From: Saccharospirillum mangrovi
Lineage (GTDB): Bacteria > Pseudomonadota > Gammaproteobacteria > Pseudomonadales > Natronospirillaceae
Length of the DNA stretch: 64,000 nt
Direction of reading: 5' to 3'
Assembly: GCF_003367315.1 (NCBI RefSeq)
Contig: NZ_CP031415.1
Location: forward strand, 680,001-744,000
The notes under the pieces were generated by a model. It searched no databases. It was not told where the DNA came from and worked only from the letters and a program-made list of their open reading frames with translations. This document shows positions 37,177-45,458 of the stretch, piece by piece. Each line of letters starts with the position of its first letter. The stretch's first letter is position 1. The translations under genes and the position numbers were made by a program.

Positions 37177-38229
37177 ATGTCCAGCCAACCTTCATGGCCG
37201 GTCAATACCTGGTATGTAGCCTGCACGCCCGACGAGTTGACGTCCGGCCCGCTCGGCCGTCAGATCGGCGGCAAGCAACTGGTGTTCTATCGCAACGGCG
37301 ACGGCAAAGTCGTCGCTCTGGCCGATTTCTGCCCACACCGTGGCGCACCCCTGTCGCTCGGTTTCGTCAATGTCGATGGTGATCTGGTGTGCGGATACCA
37401 CGGCATGGTGATGAACTGCGACGGTTCCTGTAAGTCGATGCCCGGCCAGCGGGTTCAGGCTTTTCCTGGCGTAACCGCCTATCCGATTGAAGAACGCTAC
37501 GGCTTTATCTGGGTGTGGACCGGCAACGCCGAGGCCGCCGACCCGGCGCTGATTCCCGATTTCAGTTGGTTCGACGAACCGGGCTGGACCTACGGCGGTG
37601 GGCTTTATCACATTCGCTGCAACTACAAGTTGATGGTCGATAACCTCATGGATCTGACGCACGAAACCTACGTGCACGCATCCAGCATCGGCCAGACGGA
37701 AATCGAAGAAGCGCCCCCGGAATCGTTCAAAGACGGCGACACCGTCGTCACCCAACGCACCATGGAAAACATCAGCGCGGCGCCGTTCTGGAAGCAGGCG
37801 CTGACGTTCAACGATCTGGACCCGGAGGCCCTGGTCGATCGTTGGCAGATCAGCCGTTTTACGCCGCCGAGCCACATTATGATCAACGTTGGCGTAGCGC
37901 TGGCGGGCGAGGGTGGCATTGACGCGCCGGCCGATAAAAAAGCGTCCAGCATCGTGGTGGATTTCATCACCCCGGAGACAGAAAACAGCATCTGGTACTT
38001 CTGGGGCATGGCGCGCAACTTCAAAGCGGACGACGCGGAATTGACCAACACCATCCGCGAAAGCCAGGGCAAAATTTTTGCTGAAGATCTGGAAATGCTC
38101 GAAGCCCAGCAGCGCAACATCGATGACAACCCGGATCGCGACCTGCTCAAGCTCAATATCGATGGTGGTGGCGTGCTGGCGCGGCGCATGCTCGATCGCA
38201 TGATCAAGGCCGAACAGAGCGGGGCCTGA
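37177..38229 (+). CDS. vanA: Vanillate O-demethylase oxygenase subunit VanA
   Basis: A 350-residue Rieske oxygenase that converts vanillate to protocatechuate and formaldehyde. The Rieske centre is DFCPHRG (Cys-52, His-54) and CGYHGM (Cys-72, His-75). The mononuclear iron site lies in NLMDLTHETYVH with two His, as in the VanA/phenylpropionate group. ATG 37177 has ACGGAGG before it. It forms an operon with vanB after four bases. Confidence 0.9.
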   Translation: MSSQPSWPVNTWYVACTPDELTSGPLGRQIGGKQLVFYRNGDGKVVALADFCPHRGAPLSLGFVNVDGDLVCGYHGMVMNCDGSCKSMPGQRVQAFPGVTAYPIEERYGFIWVWTGNAEAADPALIPDFSWFDEPGWTYGGGLYHIRCNYKLMVDNLMDLTHETYVHASSIGQTEIEEAPPESFKDGDTVVTQRTMENISAAPFWKQALTFNDLDPEALVDRWQISRFTPPSHIMINVGVALAGEGGIDAPADKKASSIVVDFITPETENSIWYFWGMARNFKADDAELTNTIRESQGKIFAEDLEMLEAQQRNIDDNPDRDLLKLNIDGGGVLARRMLDRMIKAEQSGA

Positions 38230-38232
38230 GGC

Positions 38233-39204
38233 ATGGCAGTGAAGAAAACGACGCTGAGCATGACCGTACAGGTGCAGGCCAAACGCCAGGAAGCGGACGG
38301 CGTGGCCGGCTTTACGCTGGTCGATCCGCATGGCCGGGCGTTGCCGACTTTTACCGCCGGGTCGCACATTGATGTTCAGCCCGAACCCGGCGTTCTGCGG
38401 CAGTATTCATTGTGCAATCAACCCGGTTCGACCGACAGCTATCAGATCGCCGTGCTGCGTGAGCCGCAATCGCGCGGTGGTTCGCAAGCCATGCACGAGG
38501 CGGTGGACGAAGGCGATTTGATTCAGATCAGCGCGCCGCGCAACCACTTCGAATTGGCCCCGGATGCCAAGCGTTCGTTGTTGCTCGCAGGCGGCATCGG
38601 CATCACGCCGATTCTGGCAATGGCGCGGCAACTGCATCGCGATGGCGCTGAGTTCGAATTGCATTATTCGGCGCGCAGCCAGGCGGCGATGGCGTTTCAT
38701 GACTGGCTGACCAGTGGGCCACTGAGCGCTCAGGTGCAGTGTTATTTCGATGATCAGGGCAGCCGATTGCCCATTGACCAACTGGTCGCGCAGCCGCACG
38801 ACGGCACGCATTTGTACGTCTGCGGGCCGGGCGGTTACATCGATTTTGTGATGGATCGTTTTCGCACAGCCGGCTGGCCCGAGGCGCAACTGCACACCGA
38901 ATTCTTTACCGCGGCCGACATCGACACCAGCAACGACGGCAGCTTCGAACTGGTGCTGGCGCGCAGCGGCGAAAGCTATCGCATTCCAGCCGACCAGACG
39001 GTCGCCGAGGTGTTGCTCGACAACGACGTCGATCTGCTGACCTCCTGCGAACAAGGCATCTGTGGTACCTGCATCACCAGGGTACTGGAAGGCATACCCG
39101 AGCACCGGGATCGATATATGACCGAGGCGGAACATGCGGCTAATGATTGTTTTACGCCCTGTTGTTCGCGCGCTAAAACGGAACGACTAGTGATCGATCT
39201 ATAA
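38233..39204 (+). CDS. vanB: Vanillate O-demethylase reductase subunit VanB
   Basis: A 323-residue reductase of the phthalate-dioxygenase-reductase type. It has the FMN-binding RQYSLCNQPG motif, an NAD-binding LLAGGIGITPILAMA segment, and a C-terminal plant-type 2Fe-2S domain with CEQGICGTC and a distal Cys in ANDCFTPCCSRA. It passes electrons from NADH to VanA. Length and domain order are those of VanB. Confidence 0.9.
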   Translation: MAVKKTTLSMTVQVQAKRQEADGVAGFTLVDPHGRALPTFTAGSHIDVQPEPGVLRQYSLCNQPGSTDSYQIAVLREPQSRGGSQAMHEAVDEGDLIQISAPRNHFELAPDAKRSLLLAGGIGITPILAMARQLHRDGAEFELHYSARSQAAMAFHDWLTSGPLSAQVQCYFDDQGSRLPIDQLVAQPHDGTHLYVCGPGGYIDFVMDRFRTAGWPEAQLHTEFFTAADIDTSNDGSFELVLARSGESYRIPADQTVAEVLLDNDVDLLTSCEQGICGTCITRVLEGIPEHRDRYMTEAEHAANDCFTPCCSRAKTERLVIDL

Positions 39205-39265
39205 CCGTCATAACCACAAGCAAGGTCCTTTGGACACAACAACAACTAGACAGAGGAACGCCAAG

Positions 39266-40258
39266 ATGAAAACAACTTTGTTATCCACCGTACTCGCCAC
39301 GGCCTGCTGTGCAGCTTTGGTATCGACCTCGGTTCAGGCTGAGAAAACGCTCAAGCTGGCGCATTTCGTACCGCCGGCGCACGTCCTGACCGGCGCCATC
39401 ATTGAGCCGCTCAAAGACGGTGTGGAAGAAGCCAGTGGCGGCGATTTGCAGATCGACGTCTATCCCGGCGGTGAACTGGGCGCCGGACCGATGGAGCAAT
39501 ACGTGCGCGCGCTCCAGGGCGTGGCCGACATTACCTGGGGGCTGGCTGGCTACACCTCATCGCAGTTTGAACGGTCCATGATCGTGGAAATGCCCGGCGC
39601 CATTCCGGAAGGCATGACCGGATATGACATGCTGTGGAACGCCTACGATGAGCATCTGGAGCGGGAATTTCCCGGTACACACCCGTTGGCGCTGTGGGTC
39701 AGTGAACCGAATATCTTCATCATGAAAGACCACGACATCCGTACCCCGGACGATCTGGACGGTCTGAAAATGCGCGTTTCCGGCTCCATGGCCGCCGCCA
39801 TGATTGCCCGCTACGGCGCCACGCCAGTGCAGATGCCGGCGGGTGAAATGTACAACGCTCTGCAAACCGGACTGATCGACGGCATCGTTACCGGAGCCAG
39901 CGCCATCACCGATTTCAAACTCGATGAAGTAGCCAACAGCTACACCATCGGTGCGCCCATGGGGCACATCATGTTCTATCTGGTGATGAACCAGCGCAGT
40001 TACGACGGCCTGACCGACGCCCAGCGCACAGTGCTGGATGAACACAGCGGCCGCTGGTTGTCGCGCCACGGTGAAGAAGGCTGGAACGCTCTGGCCGAAC
40101 GCACCCTGGAAGCCGTTGCGGCCGATAGCAACAACACCGTGATCAACCTGAGCGATGCCGAAATTGCGCCGTTTGAAACCATCGCCGACGCCTTCCGTGC
40201 AGAACGATTGAGCGACAGCGGTACGGCCAACATCCTGTCCAGCATGCGCGGCGAATAA
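39266..40258 (+). CDS. TRAP transporter periplasmic substrate-binding protein (DctP/DctB family)
   Basis: A 330-residue periplasmic protein with a signal peptide (KTTLLSTVLATACCAALVSTSVQA) and the DctP fold: TLKLAHFVPPAHVLTG, GGELGAGPMEQYVRALQGVADITWG and MRVSGSMAAAMIARYGATPVQMP. The TRAP Arg that binds carboxylates lies in LKMRVSG. ATG 39266 follows AGAGGA. It starts 61 bases after vanB and is probably in the same operon, so vanillate or a related aromatic carboxylate is a likely ligand (inference). Confidence 0.87.
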   Translation: MKTTLLSTVLATACCAALVSTSVQAEKTLKLAHFVPPAHVLTGAIIEPLKDGVEEASGGDLQIDVYPGGELGAGPMEQYVRALQGVADITWGLAGYTSSQFERSMIVEMPGAIPEGMTGYDMLWNAYDEHLEREFPGTHPLALWVSEPNIFIMKDHDIRTPDDLDGLKMRVSGSMAAAMIARYGATPVQMPAGEMYNALQTGLIDGIVTGASAITDFKLDEVANSYTIGAPMGHIMFYLVMNQRSYDGLTDAQRTVLDEHSGRWLSRHGEEGWNALAERTLEAVAADSNNTVINLSDAEIAPFETIADAFRAERLSDSGTANILSSMRGE

Positions 40259-40276
40259 GCCGTTTCGGAGTTGCGG

Positions 40277-40798
40277 ATGAAATCTCTGGTGGCTCAGTTG
40301 AGCCGGGGTGTGGACAGGCTGATCGGCCTGTCCAGTGTGCTCGGAACCTTGGCGTTGGTGTCGGTGGTGGTCATCGTCCTGGTGGACGTGATCGGCCGCA
40401 ATCTGCTCGGTCACCCGCTGACCGGCGCTCAGGATCTGACCCAGATGGGCATGGTGATCATCGTCTTTGGTGGCGTGGCACTGAGCGACAAGCTGAACGC
40501 CCACATCTCGGTCGATTTGCTGGAAAACAGTCTGCCGCGCTGGGCCAACCGAATGCTCGACGCTTTGGGTTGGTTGCTCGGGGCGGCGTTCTTTATCGGC
40601 ATCGGTGTCACCATTCTCGACAGCGCTGCCATTTCCCGTCTGCTGAACCTCAGCACCAACATTCTCAATCTGCCCAAAGCCTGGTTTCAGTATGCTGTGG
40701 CGGCGTTTTCCTTTGTGACCGCCGCCTCCTTGTTGCTGCGTCTGGTGCGCAACCTGATCGGTATGGCGCCGGCGGATTCCCGTGAAGAGACGTTTTGA
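40277..40798 (+). CDS. TRAP transporter small membrane subunit (DctQ)
   Basis: A 173-residue four-helix membrane protein of the DctQ family, with the conserved DVIGRNLLGHPLTGAQDLTQ segment between the first and second helices and a hydrophobic C-terminal third. It is required with DctM for sodium-driven uptake. Its stop overlaps the DctM start (TGATG). Confidence 0.88.
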   Translation: MKSLVAQLSRGVDRLIGLSSVLGTLALVSVVVIVLVDVIGRNLLGHPLTGAQDLTQMGMVIIVFGGVALSDKLNAHISVDLLENSLPRWANRMLDALGWLLGAAFFIGIGVTILDSAAISRLLNLSTNILNLPKAWFQYAVAAFSFVTAASLLLRLVRNLIGMAPADSREETF

Positions 40799-42102
40799 TG
40801 AGCAATGAATTGATCGGTGTGCTCGGCATCGTCGCGCTGTTTGCGTTGTTGCTGGCGCGTATTCCGGTGGCCTTCGCCATTTTTGCGGTTGGCTTTGTTG
40901 GCGTGTCGATTCTCGACAGCACCAGCTCGGCGTTGAACCTGCTGGCGAGCGAAACCTTTACCGTGGCGTCCAATGCCGAGTTGATCGTTATTCCGCTGTT
41001 TATTCTGATGGGCAATGTCGCCACTGAAACCGGCATGAGTCGTCGCTTGTACGATGCCGCTTACGCCTTAATCGGCTCGATTCGCGGCGGTCTGGCATCG
41101 GCCACGGTGGTCGGTTGCGCCGGTTTTTCCGCCTTGTGCGGGTCGTCGGTGGCCTCGGCTTTGACCATGGGGCGGGTGTCGCTTTCGGAAATGGATCGGT
41201 ATCAGTACAGCGCCAAGCTGTCGACGGGCGCCGTTGCGGCCGGCGGTACGCTGGGCATTCTGATTCCGCCCTCAACCGGCTTCGTCATCTACGCCATCCT
41301 GACCCAGCAATCCATCGGCCGTTTGTTTCTCGCCGGTGTTGTGCCGGGCATTTTGTTGTCGGTGCTTTTCGTTTTGCTGATTACCGTGCTGGCGACACTT
41401 CGCCCGGCGCTGGCACCGAAAGGACCGAGCACCAACCTGGAAGAAAAGCTGCGCGGCCTCGGTGGCGCCATTCCGATTCTGGTGGTCATTCTGGTGACCA
41501 TCGGCGGCATCTACACCGGGATATTCTCGCCGGTCGAAGCGGCCGCCGTCGGCGCGGGTCTGGTGATTCTTTATGGCGCGGTCACGCGGCAACTGGGCTG
41601 GCGGGCGTTATGGCGTGCCTCGCAGAACGCCATTCTGACCACCGCAACCGTCATGCTGATCCTCATCGCTGCCCATCTGCTCAATCCCTTTTTGGCACTG
41701 AGCCATATCCCACGTACCTTCGGTGAATTTCTGGTCGGCCTGAACCTGGGTGCTTACGGCACGCTGATCATCATTTTGCTGTGTTATCTGGTGCTGGGCT
41801 GTTTTCTGGAAGGCTTCGCCATGCTGGTGCTGACCATGCCGATCTTCTTTCCGGTGATCATGGCGTTGGGCTTCGACCCGATCTGGTTTGGCGTGCTGGT
41901 GGTGTTGACGCTGGAAATGGGTTTGATCAGTCCGCCGGTGGGCGTGAACGTCTTTATCGTCAAATCGGTAGCGCCGGGCGTCGCCCTGAAAGACATATTT
42001 TTAGGGGTAATGCCGTTCTGGCTGGTCATGATATTGGCGGTTGCGGTGCTGGTGGCGGTACCCGATCTGGTGTTGTTCCTGCCCAATACCATGATGAACT
42101 GA
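40798..42102 (+). CDS. TRAP transporter large membrane subunit (DctM)
   Basis: A 434-residue permease with 11-12 predicted membrane segments. The DctM signature region is visible: AGFSALCGSSVASALTMG, GGTLGILIPPSTGFVIYAIL and LEMGLISPPVGVNVFIVKSV. It is the last gene of the van/TRAP operon and imports the ligand bound by the DctP protein, using a sodium gradient. It was set at ATG 40798, one base overlapping the DctQ stop. Confidence 0.9.
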   Translation: MSNELIGVLGIVALFALLLARIPVAFAIFAVGFVGVSILDSTSSALNLLASETFTVASNAELIVIPLFILMGNVATETGMSRRLYDAAYALIGSIRGGLASATVVGCAGFSALCGSSVASALTMGRVSLSEMDRYQYSAKLSTGAVAAGGTLGILIPPSTGFVIYAILTQQSIGRLFLAGVVPGILLSVLFVLLITVLATLRPALAPKGPSTNLEEKLRGLGGAIPILVVILVTIGGIYTGIFSPVEAAAVGAGLVILYGAVTRQLGWRALWRASQNAILTTATVMLILIAAHLLNPFLALSHIPRTFGEFLVGLNLGAYGTLIIILLCYLVLGCFLEGFAMLVLTMPIFFPVIMALGFDPIWFGVLVVLTLEMGLISPPVGVNVFIVKSVAPGVALKDIFLGVMPFWLVMILAVAVLVAVPDLVLFLPNTMMN

Positions 42103-42217
42103 CGGCCGGGCGGCGGCCGTTAAAAAAATATTCGCTTTGTGCATCTGCCCAATAAATCAATGTCGTCTTGCAGAAGGAACTCAAACACCTTTCCCGACCT
42201 TGTTAAGGAGTAAGACG

Positions 42218-42613
42218 ATGAAAAAGATGTTGATCACTGCCGCTACTGCAACCTTGCTGGCGCTGACTGCCAACGTTATGGCTGAAAACCTGCCCGGCAA
42301 TGTGCCTGTAGATACTCACAGCAGCAGCCTGGGTTCGGTACTGACCGATGACGACGGTATGACGCTGTATATTTTCACCCGGGATGAAGCGGGCAAGTCA
42401 AACTGTTATGGTGGCTGCGCGCAAAGCTGGCCGCCGTTTGAAGCTGGCCGCAATGCTCGGAACAGCGGTCATTTCAGCGTGATTGAGCGTACTGACGGCA
42501 GCCGCCAGTGGGCTTATGATAATAAGCCGTTGTATTTCTGGGTTAACGATAAGAAGCCAGGTGACGTCACCGGTCACGAAGTCGGTGGTTCCTGGTTCGT
42601 GGTTCAGATGTAA
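42218..42613 (+). CDS. Small exported COG4315 repeat protein
   Basis: A 131-residue protein with a signal peptide (KKMLITAATATLLALTANVMA). Its two short repeats read GMTLYIFTRDEAGKSNCYGGCAQSWPPF and later RQWAYDNKPLYFWVNDKKPGD. This is the COG4315 'secreted repeat of unknown function' fold with a Cys pair (CYGGC). Homologues are often next to ECF sigma factors, as here. A terminator-like hairpin follows. Possible roles are redox or envelope stress; not established. Confidence 0.75.
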   Translation: MKKMLITAATATLLALTANVMAENLPGNVPVDTHSSSLGSVLTDDDGMTLYIFTRDEAGKSNCYGGCAQSWPPFEAGRNARNSGHFSVIERTDGSRQWAYDNKPLYFWVNDKKPGDVTGHEVGGSWFVVQM

Positions 42614-42693
42614 ACGAACCGATGTAATAACGTTCAGCTGCAATAAGGAAGACTGAACGAACAGCGTGGCCTGGTCGGCCGCGCGCAGGGAGC

Positions 42694-42720
42694 AGCCCGG
42701 CCCAGTGCCGGGCTGATTAT
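42694..42720 (+). terminator. Hairpin terminator after the COG4315 gene
   Basis: AGCCCGGC (42694-42701) pairs with GCCGGGCT (42707-42714) across CCAGT and is followed by GATTATTAT. The T content is modest, so termination may be partial before the sigma-factor gene. Confidence 0.6.
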
Positions 42721-42784
42721 TATGACCCCATGGCCAACTGGAACGTCGAATAGACGTTCGGCCAAGCCAACCGAGATTGTTGTC

Positions 42785-43351
42785 GTGTCCGTATCATCGA
42801 CTTTGGAACAGGAAACTCCGACCCATCAGGATTCAGCCTGGATGGCGCGCGTGATGAAGCGCGTTGCCGATCAGGACTACGCCGCTTTGAAGTCGCTCTA
42901 TGACGCCACTTCAAGTCGTCTGATGGGCGTTGCCAACCGTATTTTGAAAAACGAACAGGAAGCGTGCGACGTGCTGCAGGATGTGTATCTGAAAATCTGG
43001 CAGCAAGCGGGCGATTACAGCGGTCGTGGCTCAGTCATGGGTTGGTTGACGGTGATGACGCGCAACGCCGCTTTGGATCGACTCAAAAGCCAAAAGCGCA
43101 AGCGCGAGGATTTGTCGGAAGACCCAGGCGCCGATCTGGTGGCCGAGATGCCGGAAACGGATACCCACGACATGGGCGTTCACCAGTGTCTGGATCAGTT
43201 AAACGACAACGCGCGCGAGGCCATCGTGCTGTCCTATATCTACGGCTACAGCCATCAGGAGTTGCATGAACGGTTGTCGCGTCCGCTCGGTACGGTCAAA
43301 GCATGGATTCGCCGGGGTCTGCAGGAGCTGAAAAAATGTCTGGAAGCCTGA
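42785..43351 (+). CDS. ECF sigma factor (RpoE-like)
   Basis: A 188-residue sigma-70-family factor. Region 2 covers about 25-95 (YDATSSRLMGVANRIL, CDVLQDVYLKIWQQAG, AALDRLKSQKRK) and region 4 about 120-185 (LNDNAREAIVLSYIYGYSHQE, GTVKAWIRRGLQELKK). The GTG at 42785 is used because the longer ATG 42722 start has no ribosome site and lies by the upstream hairpin; a start at ATG 42842 is also possible. It overlaps the anti-sigma gene by 16 bases. It probably controls its own unit and the COG4315 gene. Confidence 0.82.
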   Translation: MSVSSTLEQETPTHQDSAWMARVMKRVADQDYAALKSLYDATSSRLMGVANRILKNEQEACDVLQDVYLKIWQQAGDYSGRGSVMGWLTVMTRNAALDRLKSQKRKREDLSEDPGADLVAEMPETDTHDMGVHQCLDQLNDNAREAIVLSYIYGYSHQELHERLSRPLGTVKAWIRRGLQELKKCLEA

Positions 43352-44079
43352 GATACAACGACCGCGAGCTGTGCGATCAGCTGGCGGCACAATACGTCGC
43401 CGGCGATATGACGCCGCGCGTACGCCGACGCACTGAACAACTGATGCGTCATTACCCGCAATTGCAAACCGCTGTGGATTTCTGGTGCGCCAATCTGGAA
43501 CCGTTGCAGCGACAGTACCCGTCGCAGCCGGTGCCGGATGAGCTTTGGCAGCGCATTGAACGTCGCGTCAAAGCCGATGCAAAACAACGTCAGGCCGATC
43601 AGGCACCGTCGTTCTGGTCGCGCTTGGTCGAGCGTTGGGATCTGTGGCGAACCAGTGCCGTTGGTGGCATGGCGACGGCGTTGGCGCTGGTCGTTACGCT
43701 GACTTTGGTGCTGGCGCAGCCGACCGAATTGCGCGCCGCCGATTACATGGCACCGCTCACCTGGAACAGTGAAGTGGCGCTGGTTGTCAGTGGTTACAAA
43801 GGGCAGGACGGAGACGCGTCCTGGTTGTCGGTGCAATGGTCCGAGCGATTGTCGGAACGCCCACAAGGCGATTTGTACCTCTGGGCCGACGGTGGCGATG
43901 GCAATGCCTGGGTGTATCTGGGCAAGGTCACGCCCGACAACCGGCGTTGGCAGGTTGAATCGTCCGCCTGGCAAGCCGTGGCTAACAGCCGCCACCTGGC
44001 GGTCAGCGACAGTGCCGATGGCGTCAGCCTGCAACAGGCCGCCATGCAAGGCCCCTGCATTCAGCTGAAAAACTGGTGA
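43336..44079 (+). CDS. Anti-sigma factor with C-terminal exported domain (RskA/COG5343-like)
   Basis: A 247-residue protein. Residues about 5-45 (ELCDQLAAQYVAGDMTPRVRRRTEQLM) read as an anti-sigma domain helix region. A membrane segment follows at about residues 117-135 (AVGGMATALALVVTLTLVLA), then a periplasmic RskA-like beta domain ending in CIQLKNW. It overlaps the sigma-factor gene, which indicates translational coupling. It should hold the sigma factor at the membrane until a signal releases it. No classical HxxxCxxC zinc motif is visible. Confidence 0.75.
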   Translation: MSGSLRYNDRELCDQLAAQYVAGDMTPRVRRRTEQLMRHYPQLQTAVDFWCANLEPLQRQYPSQPVPDELWQRIERRVKADAKQRQADQAPSFWSRLVERWDLWRTSAVGGMATALALVVTLTLVLAQPTELRAADYMAPLTWNSEVALVVSGYKGQDGDASWLSVQWSERLSERPQGDLYLWADGGDGNAWVYLGKVTPDNRRWQVESSAWQAVANSRHLAVSDSADGVSLQQAAMQGPCIQLKNW

Positions 44080-44097
44080 GTTAAAACATCCAGGCAC

Positions 44098-44126
44098 AAA
44101 AAAGGGCCGGCTTAGCCGGCCCTTTT
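44098..44126. terminator. Bidirectional terminator between the anti-sigma and hsp20 genes
   Basis: AAAGGGCCGGC (44101-44111), loop TTA and GCCGGCCCTTT (44115-44125) are an 11-bp perfect stem flanked by A and T runs, terminating both convergent units. Confidence 0.9.
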
Positions 44127-44173
44127 TGTTCAACTTAACGCTGTCATCTCAGACGAGCGATCCACCGGCGGAT

Positions 44174-44650
44174 TCAGGCCGCTTTGGATTTCTCGTCTTT
44201 TTTGTGTTCCAGCGTATTGGCACCGGTGTTGATGGCGATGCTTTTCGGTTTCATGGCTTCGGGCACTTCTTTGACCAGGCTGATGGTCAACAGGCCGTTG
44301 CGCAATTCAGCACCGCGCACTTCCACGTGGTCTGCCAGGTTGAACTTACGCTCGAAGGAGCGATAGGCAATGCCCTGATGCAGGAAACGACGCTGGTCGT
44401 TGTCCTGGCTGCCGGCTTTCTTGCCGCGCACGCTCAGAGTGCCGTTCTCCACCTGGATATCCAGCTCAGCTTCTTCGAAACCCGCCACGGCCAAAGTAAT
44501 GCCGTATTGGTTCTCGCCGGTGACTTCAATGTTGTAGGGCGGGTAACCGCCGCTGGATTGGTCACCGCGCAGAGCGGAATCAAGCAAAGACGCCATGCGG
44601 TCGAAACCGATGGTGCTGCGGTACAGGGGAGTGAGATCAATCGTAGTCAT
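44174..44650 (-). CDS. Small heat-shock protein, Hsp20/IbpA family
   Basis: A 158-residue alpha-crystallin chaperone that holds denatured proteins. The alpha-crystallin domain spans about residues 35-125 (YPPYNIEVTGENQYGITLAVAGFEEAELDI; LSVRGKK; FLHQGIAYRSFERKFNLADHVEVRGAELRNGLLTISL), with a C-terminal extension carrying the PKSI segment. It is close to IbpA/IbpB. The 5' leader contains a ROSE-like RNA thermometer (44655-44704), suggesting heat-controlled translation. Confidence 0.92.
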   Translation of the reverse strand: MTTIDLTPLYRSTIGFDRMASLLDSALRGDQSSGGYPPYNIEVTGENQYGITLAVAGFEEAELDIQVENGTLSVRGKKAGSQDNDQRRFLHQGIAYRSFERKFNLADHVEVRGAELRNGLLTISLVKEVPEAMKPKSIAINTGANTLEHKKDEKSKAA

Positions 44651-44654
44651 GGTG

Positions 44655-44704
44655 TATATCCTCCATTGAGAAGCAATATATCGTTCAGGTTTGCCCGTTT
44701 GGGC
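44655..44704 (-). promoter_or_regulatory. ROSE-like RNA thermometer in the hsp20 leader
   Basis: On the minus strand, the segment TATATTGCTTC (44680-44670) can pair with GGAGGATATA (44664-44655), which contains the Shine-Dalgarno bases. The anti-SD side holds TTGCT, the conserved core of ROSE elements upstream of proteobacterial hsp20 genes. A second hairpin (GCCC/GGGC at 44693-44704) lies further 5', as in multi-hairpin ROSE leaders. A CCCTATTT element at about 44745-44752 resembles the sigma-32 -10 site. Function is inferred from the match and location. Confidence 0.6.
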
Positions 44705-44798
44705 GATACCGCCGGACTCTCAACGAGACATCCTTCGGCACGACATAAATAGGGATGGCCGGCGCGGTCGCAAAGGGGGATTTTTTGTAAAAAAAGTG

Positions 44799-45458
44799 TC
44801 AGCTCTGGTCGAGCGCAGCGGCGTACGCCTGGGCGATAATCCCGGCGTCGGCAGAGTCGGTCTGGCGTTGTTGCTGGCGAGCGTGCTTGAGCAGTTTGGT
44901 CAGATGTTGGCGATGTTCGGCGTTGCGGGCGTCCCAAAACGGCGCCGGGTTTTCAAGGCGCTGGCCGCCAGCAGGCGTCACCCTCAGCCATTCGTAACCG
45001 CGGCCGTTTTCAAACACCCAGCCTTCTTCGAGCAACCCCCAATTCTGGTCGATCAGAAACTGGCGCACTTGGAATAGGTTGTGTGTCGGCATCAGTAACC
45101 AGTCGAATTGGGCGCTGGTTTTGTGCTGACTGAGCGATTGGAGAATACGAACCGTCAGTTCGTCACCGACGCCAGCGAGAACCAACAGATGCTTGCCAGC
45201 GTCGGGCAATGCCAGCGCTTCAGCCGGGCCAGTGTGCAACTGATAATGCTCAGCGCCATAACGCCGCAAGCGTTCTTCCAGGTCGATCAAAATACCCGGC
45301 ACGCTGTCGTTGAAGTGAACCCAGGGCGTCCGGTCGGTTTCCAGCAGCGCCATGCCGAGGCGGCCGTGGTCGCAACACAGATCCCAAACGCTGTCGTAGC
45401 CGTGTTCGGGTATTGCCTCAAACAGCGCGCGCAGCCGTTTACCGAGTCGGGTTTTCAC
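44799..45458 (-). CDS. TrmK-family tRNA (adenine-N1)-methyltransferase (COG2384)
   Basis: A 219-residue SAM-dependent methyltransferase. The SAM site reads SVWDLCCDHGRLGMALLE (about residues 21-38), with LVLAGVGDELTVRILQS and FDWLLMPTHNLFQVRQFL further on, as in TrmK, which methylates A22 of tRNA. The start was set at GTG 45458, in a GTGA overlap with the upstream MFS gene's stop; the longer open frame covers that gene. Activity on tRNA is inferred from family membership. Confidence 0.78.
   Translation of the reverse strand: MKTRLGKRLRALFEAIPEHGYDSVWDLCCDHGRLGMALLETDRTPWVHFNDSVPGILIDLEERLRRYGAEHYQLHTGPAEALALPDAGKHLLVLAGVGDELTVRILQSLSQHKTSAQFDWLLMPTHNLFQVRQFLIDQNWGLLEEGWVFENGRGYEWLRVTPAGGQRLENPAPFWDARNAEHRQHLTKLLKHARQQQRQTDSADAGIIAQAYAAALDQS

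Noticed and set aside
37192-38367. A 391-codon minus-strand frame opposite vanA
   Set aside because: VanA has intact Rieske and iron-site motifs; the antisense frame has no domain.
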